Origin: a virus
IMG/VR virus record: IMGVR_UViG_3300025141_000795
Coordinates: 1 to 23,178 of that record
Direction: 5' to 3' (one strand)
Length of the DNA: 23,178 bases
Part shown: positions 1 to 7,825 of the stretch, piece by piece
Layout of the letters: the number at the start of each line of letters is the position of its first letter
Numbering within the stretch: position 1 is the stretch's first letter
The notes under the pieces: generated by a model
Told to the model about the DNA's origin: nothing
Seen by the model: only the letters and a program-made list of their open reading frames with translations
Database searches by the model: none
Translations under genes and position numbers: made by a program

Positions 1-538
1 CGAACGTTCCTATGATGGCCGGTGTGTTCTTAAATATATTAATCATATGTATGGTGTTAACAATACCTTGATTTAGTGTCTCATAATAAGCCATGATTGA
101 GACCTCTCCGATGCTGCGCTCTAGAGATAGATTATCAATAAGCCATATGGCCTCCAGGGCGCCTGAACGTGCATATTCTTGGAGTACATTTCTAACTATT
201 CGTTCTTGCATGCGCTGGGTAGTAGTAGCGAGATCGAGGTCGGGCTGTATGTATACGAGAGTGACGCGTTGGGACTGTAGTTGTTCTAGGAGGCGCAGAA
301 TGCCTCCGGCGATTGTGCCGGATCCCGCCAGTGCTACGATTACTTCCTCTCCAGGTGGAAATTTTAATTTTCTCTTAAGGTTGGGAAAGCTCTCATCATA
401 AGCTTCGTGGGTGTCCCTAGTACGGATGGTGATATCTGCCTCTTTTGAGGTATCAATACCGTAGGTTTCATATTGCGGGAACTTAGAGAAAGCCTTTGCA
501 ATATTGCAGCCTGCGTTGCCAAGCCCCACTACTCTCAT
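1..538 (-). CDS. Tubulin/FtsZ-like GTPase, partial (3' end beyond left edge)
   Basis: I translated this by hand from 538 to the left edge: 179 codons are open with no stop, so the C-terminal part is missing. Residues 1-12 (MRVVGLGNAGCN) match the T1 nucleotide-binding loop of FtsZ (GxGGxGxN). Residues 71-79 (AGSGTIAGG) fit the tubulin signature loop GGGTG(S/T)G at G, G, T and the last G. Then come a strand VTLVYIQP, a helix with QxR, the IDN motif at 134-136 (FtsZ has IPN), and residues 145-168 (EVSIM...NQGIV...MINIF), which parallel the FtsZ stretch before helix H7. The catalytic T7 loop would lie outside the window, so GTPase activity cannot be judged. The start is the ATG at 536-538, in an ATGA overlap with the MazG stop. 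Phage tubulins such as PhuZ and TubZ position or segregate DNA; a similar role here is inference. A Rossmann-type dinucleotide-binding protein is the main alternative. Confidence 0.72.
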   Translation of the reverse strand, partial: MRVVGLGNAGCNIAKAFSKFPQYETYGIDTSKEADITIRTRDTHEAYDESFPNLKRKLKFPPGEEVIVALAGSGTIAGGILRLLEQLQSQRVTLVYIQPDLDLATTTQRMQERIVRNVLQEYARSGALEAIWLIDNLSLERSIGEVSIMAYYETLNQGIVNTIHMINIFKNTPAIIGTF

Positions 539-852
539 TCCTCTTGCACCCACTCCAAAATGAATCCCATTTCAAAGCCGCCGCGAGTAATGCGCTTGGC
601 GTGGGTCGCTGCCATTACTTCACTGTCTTTGATTCCCAGGCGATTGCAGATAAAATGAAAGATCTCCATAATGTCAGCGGCCTCTTCGGCACAGGGGTCC
701 TCAACGAATTCCTGAACTTCCTCTTGAAGCTTCTTCATCGCGTAGTCCTTGAGGCGATCGCCCCTCACTTGGCACACCGAGAATTCCTTTCCGGTCTCCT
801 CGATGATCTCGGGGATACGATCCCTGACTAGCTTCTGGTAAATCTTGTTCAT
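535..852 (-). CDS. MazG-like all-alpha NTP pyrophosphohydrolase (COG4997 type)
   Basis: A 105-aa protein. It begins with YQKLVRDRIPEII (residues 5-17), the hallmark of the short COG4997 branch of the MazG/all-alpha NTP-PPase superfamily. The metal-binding pattern is complete: ExxE at 45-48 (EVQE) and ExxD at 57-60 (EAAD). Family members hydrolyse (often non-canonical) nucleoside triphosphates to the monophosphate and pyrophosphate; phage MazG proteins have been linked to nucleotide-pool cleaning or lowering alarmones. The exact substrate cannot be read here. The start ATG overlaps the polymerase stop (ATGA, 849-852) and its own stop overlaps the next start (535-538), so translation of all three genes is probably coupled. 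The length is normal for the single-domain family. Confidence 0.85.
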   Translation of the reverse strand: MNKIYQKLVRDRIPEIIEETGKEFSVCQVRGDRLKDYAMKKLQEEVQEFVEDPCAEEAADIMEIFHFICNRLGIKDSEVMAATHAKRITRGGFEMGFILEWVQEE

Positions 853-2036
853 ATCTTGAGTTCTTTCATTTCTCCGAGATTCCTTCCGGCGGAGACGTTA
901 ACCTTGAACATATCATACCGTGTTTTCCTGAACGTGTCAAGCAAATTCAGCAACTCATTTCGATCTTCGTCGGCGAGGTCGATATACACAGCGTCGTGAA
1001 TAAGAAATGCGATGTGGCTCTTTCTCCCCTTCAAAAGCTCGTAGACTTTATAAGCCTGTTCGTGCACCATATCGATTGTGGTGCTTTGAACAATGTAATT
1101 GAGCGCATGATGCTCGTCTACATTCTCTATTATTCTACCATAATCTGTCTCAATTTTTAAGCCATCCCAGTACTTATCCCGGACTATTTTCTTGTTGTAG
1201 AGACTCTCTAAGTCCTTGTTTTCCTTATTAGAATACAACCACGCGAAGGTTTTCACTTTGGCTTCTTCGCGGCTGAGTTCACCATCGAAAACGTTCTTGA
1301 CATTCCAATTATGGATGTCGTTCTTGGGCTGTTCAACGCCGGCGAGAGCCAGAAGCACCCTCAACTCTGCTGCATTAAAGTCAAGCTCCACCAGCCAGTC
1401 GTTCTTTGGTTTAATGCACGCGCGGAACTCTTTGTTCATCGTGAGAATGGGTAAACTGTTTGGGTTTGTTGATAGGCGCCCTGTGATCGTGCCCCATGGG
1501 TTATAGTCGCACACGTGATTGACGGTTTGCAGGGTGCGGTGAAAGTTCATGCCGCGGACACTGCTCAAAAGATGCTTGATTGGGTTGATGTCAATGCTGA
1601 TGGTCTGAGAACGGATGCTAGAGAGCATTTCCACAAGGTTGTACATGCAGTCATAGTTTGCCGGCCTAGGGTAGGTCTCCAGAACGTGCCCTGTGATCTT
1701 ATTTTTCGCCTCTAAATATTGATATAGAAAGAATTCAGGCAAGACATCATAAAAACAATTTTCATCTAAGGAAAGGTGAGAAGTTCTAAAGGCCTTGAGG
1801 CACGATTTAAGGGTCTTCTTGATCTCTTCCCAGTCCGCCTTCATATCTTGCGGACAAACCTCTGTAAGGGCCGCTCCTTGGCTGTAGATACGTCCTATCT
1901 CGTAGTGATCCCCCGGCAGGTGCTGGGAATACTCCCACGTTGCTCCTTCGGTAGGCAAGATAGGTGTCGGGTTAATAATATTGGCTGCGTAAAAACCGAT
2001 GCAATCAGCCTTTGAATCTAAAACTTGAAACAGCAT
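849..2036 (-). CDS. Compact family A (Pol I/T7-type) DNA polymerase without exonuclease domain
   Basis: A 395-aa protein carrying the ordered palm and fingers motifs of family A polymerases. These are TGRLST at 185-190; motif A with D219 and, five residues on, E224 (equivalent to E. coli D705/E710); the O helix with R256, K260, F264 and Y268 at exactly the Klenow R754/K758/F762/Y766 spacing; NYIVQSTTID around Q317; and motif C HDA at 347-349. Motif C normally reads HDE; the catalytic Asp (D348) is kept and the Glu is Ala. About 180 residues precede TGRL, enough for a thumb but not for a 3'-5' exonuclease (T7 polymerase is about 700 aa). The start ATG has a GAGGAG site about 8 nt upstream and lies only 15 nt past the previous stop. 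Placement directly behind baseplate genes is unusual. It may be a second or repair-type polymerase, or have a partner exonuclease encoded elsewhere. Confidence 0.85.
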   Translation of the reverse strand: MLFQVLDSKADCIGFYAANIINPTPILPTEGATWEYSQHLPGDHYEIGRIYSQGAALTEVCPQDMKADWEEIKKTLKSCLKAFRTSHLSLDENCFYDVLPEFFLYQYLEAKNKITGHVLETYPRPANYDCMYNLVEMLSSIRSQTISIDINPIKHLLSSVRGMNFHRTLQTVNHVCDYNPWGTITGRLSTNPNSLPILTMNKEFRACIKPKNDWLVELDFNAAELRVLLALAGVEQPKNDIHNWNVKNVFDGELSREEAKVKTFAWLYSNKENKDLESLYNKKIVRDKYWDGLKIETDYGRIIENVDEHHALNYIVQSTTIDMVHEQAYKVYELLKGRKSHIAFLIHDAVYIDLADEDRNELLNLLDTFRKTRYDMFKVNVSAGRNLGEMKELKI

Positions 2037-2051
2037 TACACTGCTCCTCTC

Positions 2052-3635
2052 TTAATATAGGTTCCGATCCCGAGATGGAGGCGGGTTCCGATCCCGAGAT
2101 GGAGGCGTGTCCTTACCGGTTGCCTTCTCACTGCCGATCGGCGGGGGGCCAACGGTCGGGATGGAGGGTGCCGTCGGGGTGTCCGGCTCGGGAGGCTCGG
2201 ACCAGACAGAAGGCGCCTGGGCTTCGGGTTCTGGCGCTTCAAATATACTGTTATCCTCAAGCGCGATTCCGCCCTGGTATGCTGCTGTACATAATGGTTC
2301 TGCACCTAACTCAACTCCTGTGTCTATTATATCAGTGATACGGAACTTGTCAAGGTCTATTTCTCTATTAATATTTCCGTAGTTCACTGGGTATACATAC
2401 ACTCGATAAATCTGATTGATAAAATCGAGCACGTTTCTCATAGCGGTATACTTTTTATTGGGCCGCTGGGCGTATATATCATAGGCCCGGTGAGCGGCGC
2501 TCTTTAAGGAAGGATAGCTGTACTTACTTTCCGCATGACGCAAACTAATATATAAATCAATTAAAAATTTATCATCGAGGTGGTTTACGAGTGCATCCGT
2601 TGATCGATCTCGAAATCCACTATGATCTAGATACGGGTCGTCGGCACAATTGGGCCGGAAGAGGACTTTGCTTTCCGCGTAAAGTGGCTTTTTTAATATC
2701 AGGCGTTCGTAGGCACGTTCAAATATATATCGGAGACCGTCAAAGCCCTTTGTGTAGGCTTTGTTATAATAAATACTAAAGAAGTTACTTTCATTTATAT
2801 TATAGAGTAATCCGTCAATCTCTATTTGATAAAGATCGGTATAATAAGAAAGACCGCTGGTAAACACATCGGCCGTTAAAACCCACGGCATATTTTTGTC
2901 CACCAAGAACCCATATTTTTTAGCAGCTCTCACATAATAGTCAAAATTAGGATCATTAATATAGTCTACATATTTGGGATAATCATCAGCAGCAGACTTG
3001 CGAGATATTGATAAGGTGAGTCCTGAAATATAAGAACTTACATTATTTGAAAGATAAAAGCTTTCTTGGTTAATGGGATAGGTTTCTGCTACATACAGAA
3101 GATAAGATCTAAACAACGGAACAAAATCAGAAATATTTTTTATAATCTTGTCTCCTCGATCAATGTGCTCAGACGCAAACGCGTCACCTAGGCTATCAAT
3201 AAAAGCTTTCCACTTCCGTGACGGATCACTATAGCCCCGGACGGCCTTAATATTCCATAATTCCTTATTACCATTACGTGCCAAACAATTATTTAAAAAC
3301 GCGTCCTCCATATGTTCCGCGAAGGCATGAAAAGCCTGTTCCACAAAATTTAAACAATAGGTATTCGAAGTTGTGGCTTTACGTACTGTTACCAAGTTAG
3401 ACCGGTCCGCTACAATAGTGTTCTGGCATCGGTCGACTCGTCCAAACAAGTTTTTATTATACCACGTATCTAGAGGTAAGGGAAGCCCATCTTTATCGGG
3501 ATAAACAGCCTCTTTATAAACACTTCGTTGAAAGAACTTAGCACTAGTGGCTAAGTTGTTCTGGCCCTGAGGATTCTGGATATCGTTGAAAGTATAGGGA
3601 AAAGTATATTTATCGTTTTCACCATATCGCGGCAT
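2052..3635 (-). CDS. Unrecognised 527-aa protein, probably structural
   Basis: I do not recognise this family. It is rich in Tyr, Asn, Asp and Phe, lacks a signal peptide or membrane segment, and looks like a soluble folded protein up to about residue 460. The last 60 or so residues form a Pro/Glu/Ser-rich, probably disordered tail that ends in two copies of an 8-residue unit (PPSRDRN plus one residue), encoded by a perfect 24-bp tandem repeat. The ATG at 3635 is preceded by GAGGAG nine bases upstream, and the gene follows the hub-like gene by about 40 bp, so it is probably a baseplate-associated or virion protein expressed late. A near match to the leader heptamer (CTACTTA) lies 27 nt before the start. 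Its position between hub and polymerase gives no sharper clue. Other reading frames through the tail are compositional shadows. Confidence 0.75.
   Translation of the reverse strand: MPRYGENDKYTFPYTFNDIQNPQGQNNLATSAKFFQRSVYKEAVYPDKDGLPLPLDTWYNKNLFGRVDRCQNTIVADRSNLVTVRKATTSNTYCLNFVEQAFHAFAEHMEDAFLNNCLARNGNKELWNIKAVRGYSDPSRKWKAFIDSLGDAFASEHIDRGDKIIKNISDFVPLFRSYLLYVAETYPINQESFYLSNNVSSYISGLTLSISRKSAADDYPKYVDYINDPNFDYYVRAAKKYGFLVDKNMPWVLTADVFTSGLSYYTDLYQIEIDGLLYNINESNFFSIYYNKAYTKGFDGLRYIFERAYERLILKKPLYAESKVLFRPNCADDPYLDHSGFRDRSTDALVNHLDDKFLIDLYISLRHAESKYSYPSLKSAAHRAYDIYAQRPNKKYTAMRNVLDFINQIYRVYVYPVNYGNINREIDLDKFRITDIIDTGVELGAEPLCTAAYQGGIALEDNSIFEAPEPEAQAPSVWSEPPEPDTPTAPSIPTVGPPPIGSEKATGKDTPPSRDRNPPPSRDRNLY
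2060..2107 (-). repeat. Perfect 24-bp tandem duplication (two copies)
   Basis: Copy 1 is 2060-2083 and copy 2 is 2084-2107, identical base for base. The repeat is in frame (8 codons) at the 3' end of the 527-aa gene and duplicates a PPSRDRN-type unit. It is just long enough for replication slippage to change copy number. Confidence 0.95.
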
Positions 3636-3675
3636 TAGTCAGATCTCCTCTGTAATAAGTAGGGCATCCGCCGTT

Positions 3676-6600
3676 TTATAACTTGTCTGCTGGCTTTACG
3701 CCGGCGCCGCCGGCGCCCGACTCCGTTGTCGGAAGATTTTGTTGGGCTTCCAACTCTTGCTCCATTTGCTCCCACCGTTTCTCCTCAGCTGTCTTGGGCT
3801 TTTCTTCGTTAGGGTTGTCGGAAGGGCTTACTGTATCGTTGTCCTCATAAAAGCTTAGACTTGTGATCTTATTCTTTGACATACTCATCCCCTCTTGGAG
3901 CGCCTCCACCGTAACACTAAAGCCGGCTTCACTAATAGTGTGAGCTACCTTGCTTACAAGATGATAACCGCCAATCCCCAAAATACGAGCCAGGTTAGGA
4001 GTTGTACCCTTAGCTTTGCGATCGCCGAGTCCCACCCCAATGGGCTCGATATATAAGTACTGTCCGTTTTTGTGCAAAGTGTTACCAATCATCTCCATGG
4101 AGACCGTATAAAGCTCTCTCAATTGTGTAGCACTTAAATTGCCGCGTTTGCTCATCCGGGCTTCACGATAATAGGGCATGTCCATCCTATTAAACTTAAT
4201 CGTTTTATTTAGTCCGCACGCACTTCCGAGATAATAGTGATAAATACCGTTCTTAAGGTCTGTATCATAATCCCCAGTCCGGGGTCTCGACGCAGGACTA
4301 TAAAAGATAATGGTAGGAATCACATTCTTCTTTCGAGGCTGAAGTTGTTTGCGGCTTCGCTGATCAGCTAGCTTTTTGGATGCGCCTATTTTGCCAAGCG
4401 AAACTTCTTGGCCTTTATAGGAGTTAGCCAAATTAAATGTAGTAATATCAAATTTTAAATGGTACTGTAAGGTGTCTTCAAAACATATACTATTGAACGC
4501 CTTGCCAATCAGGTTGGCGGCAATGTCCTTTATGAAAGACAGCAGCGTATATCCCTCTCTTTGGGGGCGGATGACGTGATTAACGTACCATTCTTGAAAA
4601 TAGGTTAGAGAAATGGGGATGCTTCCGATGTTGGTAGAATAGAGTATATCTGATATTGCCGAACCAGCAAAACGCATAGGGTCTACTTGAGCAATAGCTC
4701 GCACCACCTTCTGCGTCCTCTCTCCCCCCTTGCACTCAATGTTCAGGTTTTTAACTTGAAACCCCAGAAGAGGGTCCATTACTTCAACCTTACCTAAAAG
4801 CACTTGCAGACTGCCGTTGCTCCCGTTTTTCTCGACAACAATATGTTGGAGATGATGTAGGATACCATCTACTAAGTCGCCTAAATAAAAATAGGGTACA
4901 TTAATTGCGCCGGCGTTATCTTTCTTCAGTTGAATGCTGGCATATTGCTCGTATTCATCCCCTCCCTCTAGGGCATTCGCGGGAGTGTTTCCATTTGTAC
5001 TGCTAAATTTAGCTAAATCCTTTAAAAGTGTATCATCTACACTATCTGTTTGGAGTGGTTCCCCAAAGCCGCGCGTGACTGGGTCAGAGGATGTGCGCGT
5101 TTTTGCCATCTGGGCCCTTTTTTCGGGGTCGGGTTCCTTGCTGATGAGGCCATCTTTATAGGTATCCGCAGTAATTTTGATATTATAGATTTTGTCGGTA
5201 TCGTAGAGGATCGCCAAAAATCTTCTATACTTTTCCATCTTATCTTTCTTGCGCAGCTCAGACGCCTTCTTTGCGGCCTTCTCAGACTTGGTGGCAGGGA
5301 CTTCAGGGACTTCGCCGGATTCGTCGGCGACGGGTGTCGCGGCGGGGGCGTCGGCGCCGCCCGATTCCTTGTCCTTCGCCTCTTTCTTCTTTGCCTCTTT
5401 CTCCGCTTCCTCGGCGGCCTTTCGGTCCTCACTATATTTCGTTTCGCCCTCAAAAATATCGGCTTTTTTCTCGCGCATGATACCAGATAAAGCTGCTTGG
5501 TAATCAATAGACAGCTCTACCGTTGCGTCATCTTTAAAATTAAGTTGATGTCGAGTGACTTGCAGATAAAGCGCAGTGTGAGTGTCCTCGATAGCAGCCT
5601 TAAAGGCTGCGGCCTGATCGCCGTTCATGCTCGTAGCGGCAACAATGGTATCGATAGATTCTGGAACGGACCACCCTACCAATACTTTTATTCTAAATCG
5701 GGCGCCCTCATATTCTTCATGAAGAACATCACATAGAGTGGCATTTTTAGGAATCGGCCTATCGACGGCCTTCTTGTCTTTAGAAGTGCGTGCGCCGGAG
5801 CCAATTATTAAGTCTAAATAACCAGCTTGTTCCCGGCCCGCTTTGAGATCATAGTCTCCGTTGTCTTTTTTATTTAGAGCAAACAAATCTTGAATACTTT
5901 GAAAATGGAGCTTCAGGTTAGCCGATATATTATTATCTACTTCGGCGGGATTGATGCCATCCAAAGACCACGAAAATGACTTGATGCCTGCACCAGGTAT
6001 TCTTCCGTGGCCCAACATATCTATATCTGCTGGGTTTATAAACGATGGAAACGGAATCTCAGTTTCCCTGTAGGGCTCCAAGTAACCATCTCCTTGATAA
6101 TCGACCCGATATATTCTTATTAGCGGAGACAAGAGAGCATAAGCATCCGGACAAGTTGCTAAAAGTGCCTTGACGGCATCGTCCCTGTTTCCGTGCTGAA
6201 TGAAAGAAACTAAATTTCCAGGGTTGCTTTTTTCATTTGTAATACGGCCTAGGTATTTATAGGGGCCCGCGTTGTCTTTAATTGTTGTAATATACCTAAT
6301 GTTTTCCATCAAGAAACATTGAAGATCAAACGGCTTTAAAAACCCCCCGTAACGGGAGATTGCATCTGCACCCTCTTTGACAGGATCTTGACTTACAAGA
6401 GGACGCGTCTCATCTGGAGTTGGGACAAAGGCGTCCGGGTCCGTATCTCCCACCATATCTTTAAGAATCTCATCGACAATGGCGTGAACACGCTGCGAGA
6501 TAAGTTCTGGAAAGTTGCGAGCAATCCTAGATATAAATTTCTTCGCGAAGGCCATCCAGTTGCGGTCGTTAGCCTGACCCCTTCTATCAACATTAAAGAC

Positions 6601-7473
6601 CACATCCTGTGGGCCAAACCACTGCTTTAGAGGGGTGTCATTCCTCGTAATGGCGGACGTTTGCGCTGGTTTGCCGGTGCCGGCGCGGGCTGCAGCCACA
6701 GTCGAGAGATACTTGTCCCATGGCAGATTCGCACTTGAGAACATACCCAGATCCGGGGAGGACCAGTTCTTCTCGTTGAACTCGCGATGAAAGAGATCAA
6801 TAACGAGCTGGGCGTTGACGGGGTTCTCCGGTGTAGGGTGTGCCACAATAACCGCTCTCCAACGAGAAGAGCCCCCGCCACCCAAGTACCAGCCACGCGG
6901 GGCGCCGCCGAACATGGCACCCCCATAATTAAACTGGCCGACCGTAGCGAAAAGATTCATCCCGTATATTAAATCATTTTTGTTTAGGGTAGGCTTGCCT
7001 CCGACGACGTCTGTGCTCGAATTGTAAAGGGGTGCATAGGCGGCCAGGTCATTATGAATTCCGGCGGCAACATAGAAAGCGCCCTTGCCTTCTCCACTGT
7101 GCAGGCTATTAAATTTGGATACAACGTTCTTAGACTTCTCGGTTCCAGTACCAGAATAAATACTATTAATTTTTACATTGATTTGAGAGAACTGTTTCTC
7201 ATTAATAAAGCCCACATAATCTGAGGGGTTTTCGGAGGCCTTCTTGCCGGGTTTTAGAAACCCATACGTTGGATGGTCTGCATAAAGATTTATGGCCTGC
7301 CCATAGGGGGCGGCGCTATCTTCCTTTGTCAACTCCATTGTAAGAAACAGGTCTACACACGCAGGTACGACCTGGTTGAGCCACTTGCGTTTCCACTTTT
7401 CGACCTCGTTAGCTTGAGTGGGTGTAGAGGTAGCCCAGTTCCAAAGGGCTACGGCTGCGCCGATGCCTGTCAT
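3676..7473 (-). CDS. Large baseplate hub-like protein (gp27/gpD-type C-terminal region)
   Basis: A 1265-aa protein, far longer than T4 gp27 (about 390 aa) or P2 gpD. Three parts are visible. The N-terminal region (1 to about 660) includes LSPLIRIYRV and an IKSFSWSLDG stretch that looks like a beta-rich tail domain. A charged Lys/Glu/Ala linker (about 664-750) has Ala/Pro/Gly spacers and is probably helical or disordered. A C-terminal region (about 750-1220) ends with GGYHLVSKVAHTISEAGF and VEAL, resembling the closing strands of hub proteins of the gpD/gp27 class. A Gly/Pro/Glu tail closes the protein. It follows the LysM gene by 11 nt and has AGGA nine bases before the ATG. The order tape measure, gpU-like, LysM, then this gene matches the T-U-X-D order of P2-type tails, supporting the hub call. 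I see no lysozyme motif. Confidence 0.55.
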   Translation of the reverse strand: MTGIGAAVALWNWATSTPTQANEVEKWKRKWLNQVVPACVDLFLTMELTKEDSAAPYGQAINLYADHPTYGFLKPGKKASENPSDYVGFINEKQFSQINVKINSIYSGTGTEKSKNVVSKFNSLHSGEGKGAFYVAAGIHNDLAAYAPLYNSSTDVVGGKPTLNKNDLIYGMNLFATVGQFNYGGAMFGGAPRGWYLGGGGSSRWRAVIVAHPTPENPVNAQLVIDLFHREFNEKNWSSPDLGMFSSANLPWDKYLSTVAAARAGTGKPAQTSAITRNDTPLKQWFGPQDVVFNVDRRGQANDRNWMAFAKKFISRIARNFPELISQRVHAIVDEILKDMVGDTDPDAFVPTPDETRPLVSQDPVKEGADAISRYGGFLKPFDLQCFLMENIRYITTIKDNAGPYKYLGRITNEKSNPGNLVSFIQHGNRDDAVKALLATCPDAYALLSPLIRIYRVDYQGDGYLEPYRETEIPFPSFINPADIDMLGHGRIPGAGIKSFSWSLDGINPAEVDNNISANLKLHFQSIQDLFALNKKDNGDYDLKAGREQAGYLDLIIGSGARTSKDKKAVDRPIPKNATLCDVLHEEYEGARFRIKVLVGWSVPESIDTIVAATSMNGDQAAAFKAAIEDTHTALYLQVTRHQLNFKDDATVELSIDYQAALSGIMREKKADIFEGETKYSEDRKAAEEAEKEAKKKEAKDKESGGADAPAATPVADESGEVPEVPATKSEKAAKKASELRKKDKMEKYRRFLAILYDTDKIYNIKITADTYKDGLISKEPDPEKRAQMAKTRTSSDPVTRGFGEPLQTDSVDDTLLKDLAKFSSTNGNTPANALEGGDEYEQYASIQLKKDNAGAINVPYFYLGDLVDGILHHLQHIVVEKNGSNGSLQVLLGKVEVMDPLLGFQVKNLNIECKGGERTQKVVRAIAQVDPMRFAGSAISDILYSTNIGSIPISLTYFQEWYVNHVIRPQREGYTLLSFIKDIAANLIGKAFNSICFEDTLQYHLKFDITTFNLANSYKGQEVSLGKIGASKKLADQRSRKQLQPRKKNVIPTIIFYSPASRPRTGDYDTDLKNGIYHYYLGSACGLNKTIKFNRMDMPYYREARMSKRGNLSATQLRELYTVSMEMIGNTLHKNGQYLYIEPIGVGLGDRKAKGTTPNLARILGIGGYHLVSKVAHTISEAGFSVTVEALQEGMSMSKNKITSLSFYEDNDTVSPSDNPNEEKPKTAEEKRWEQMEQELEAQQNLPTTESGAGGAGVKPADKL

Positions 7474-7484
7474 AATATTATATC

Positions 7485-7823
7485 CTATCCGCCATAGTAG
7501 CCCAAGATTTTCTCCAGGGGAATGGGTATATAGACCACATCTCCTGGTGAGAGTTGTGATTCTGTGGGCTTCTTGTTATACTGAGCGATGACCCACCAAT
7601 ACGTAGGCATTCCATAGTGTTGCGAGGCTAGTTTATAGTAGCGGTCTCCCACCTTCCATATGTGTTGCACCCGCTGGAGGGTTCGAATCTCGTTGGTGGT
7701 GGGGTAGTGCAGAATTGCCGTGTTATATTGCCTAATCTGTTTAACCCCTCTCTGCTCAAGGACTTTTTGATATTCTTCCATGTCATTTGTTAAGATGGTT
7801 CTATCGTCGTATCTGGTTCCCAT
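7485..7823 (-). CDS. LysM-domain baseplate protein (gp53 / P2 gpX type)
   Basis: A 112-aa protein. Residues 52-101 form one LysM-like domain: VQHIWKVGDRYYKLASQHYG, then WWVIAQYN and the closing LSPGDVVYIP. T4 baseplate wedge protein gp53 contains a LysM fold, and P2 gpX is a short LysM tail protein next to the hub gene, so a structural role at the baseplate is likely; peptidoglycan binding is possible but not needed. The N-terminal 45 residues are charged and may form the contact with the neighbouring subunit. The start has a strong GGAGGAGG site and lies only 2 nt after the stop of the preceding gene; the hub-like gene follows at once. Confidence 0.75.
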   Translation of the reverse strand: MGTRYDDRTILTNDMEEYQKVLEQRGVKQIRQYNTAILHYPTTNEIRTLQRVQHIWKVGDRYYKLASQHYGMPTYWWVIAQYNKKPTESQLSPGDVVYIPIPLEKILGYYGG

Positions 7824-7825
7824 GA

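Noticed and set aside
2036-2305. 89-aa minus-strand frame over the end of the 527-aa gene, with an RLHLGIGT repeat
   Set aside because: The repeat comes only from the 24-bp duplication read in a second frame; the composition is Arg/Pro-rich as expected from a shadow frame.
3698-3719. GC-rich near-palindrome (GCCGGCGCC repeats) at the end of the hub-like gene
   Set aside because: It codes for a Gly/Ala linker in frame and has no T tract; more likely codon repetition than a terminator.
5037-5507. 156-aa minus-strand open frame rich in Arg and Lys inside the hub-like gene
   Set aside because: It lies in another frame across the Lys/Glu/Ala linker, where low-complexity codons keep several frames open; no ribosome site and no protein-like pattern.
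7485-7823. LysM protein as a host-lysis endolysin
   Set aside because: It has no catalytic domain and sits in the baseplate gene order, where LysM folds are structural.
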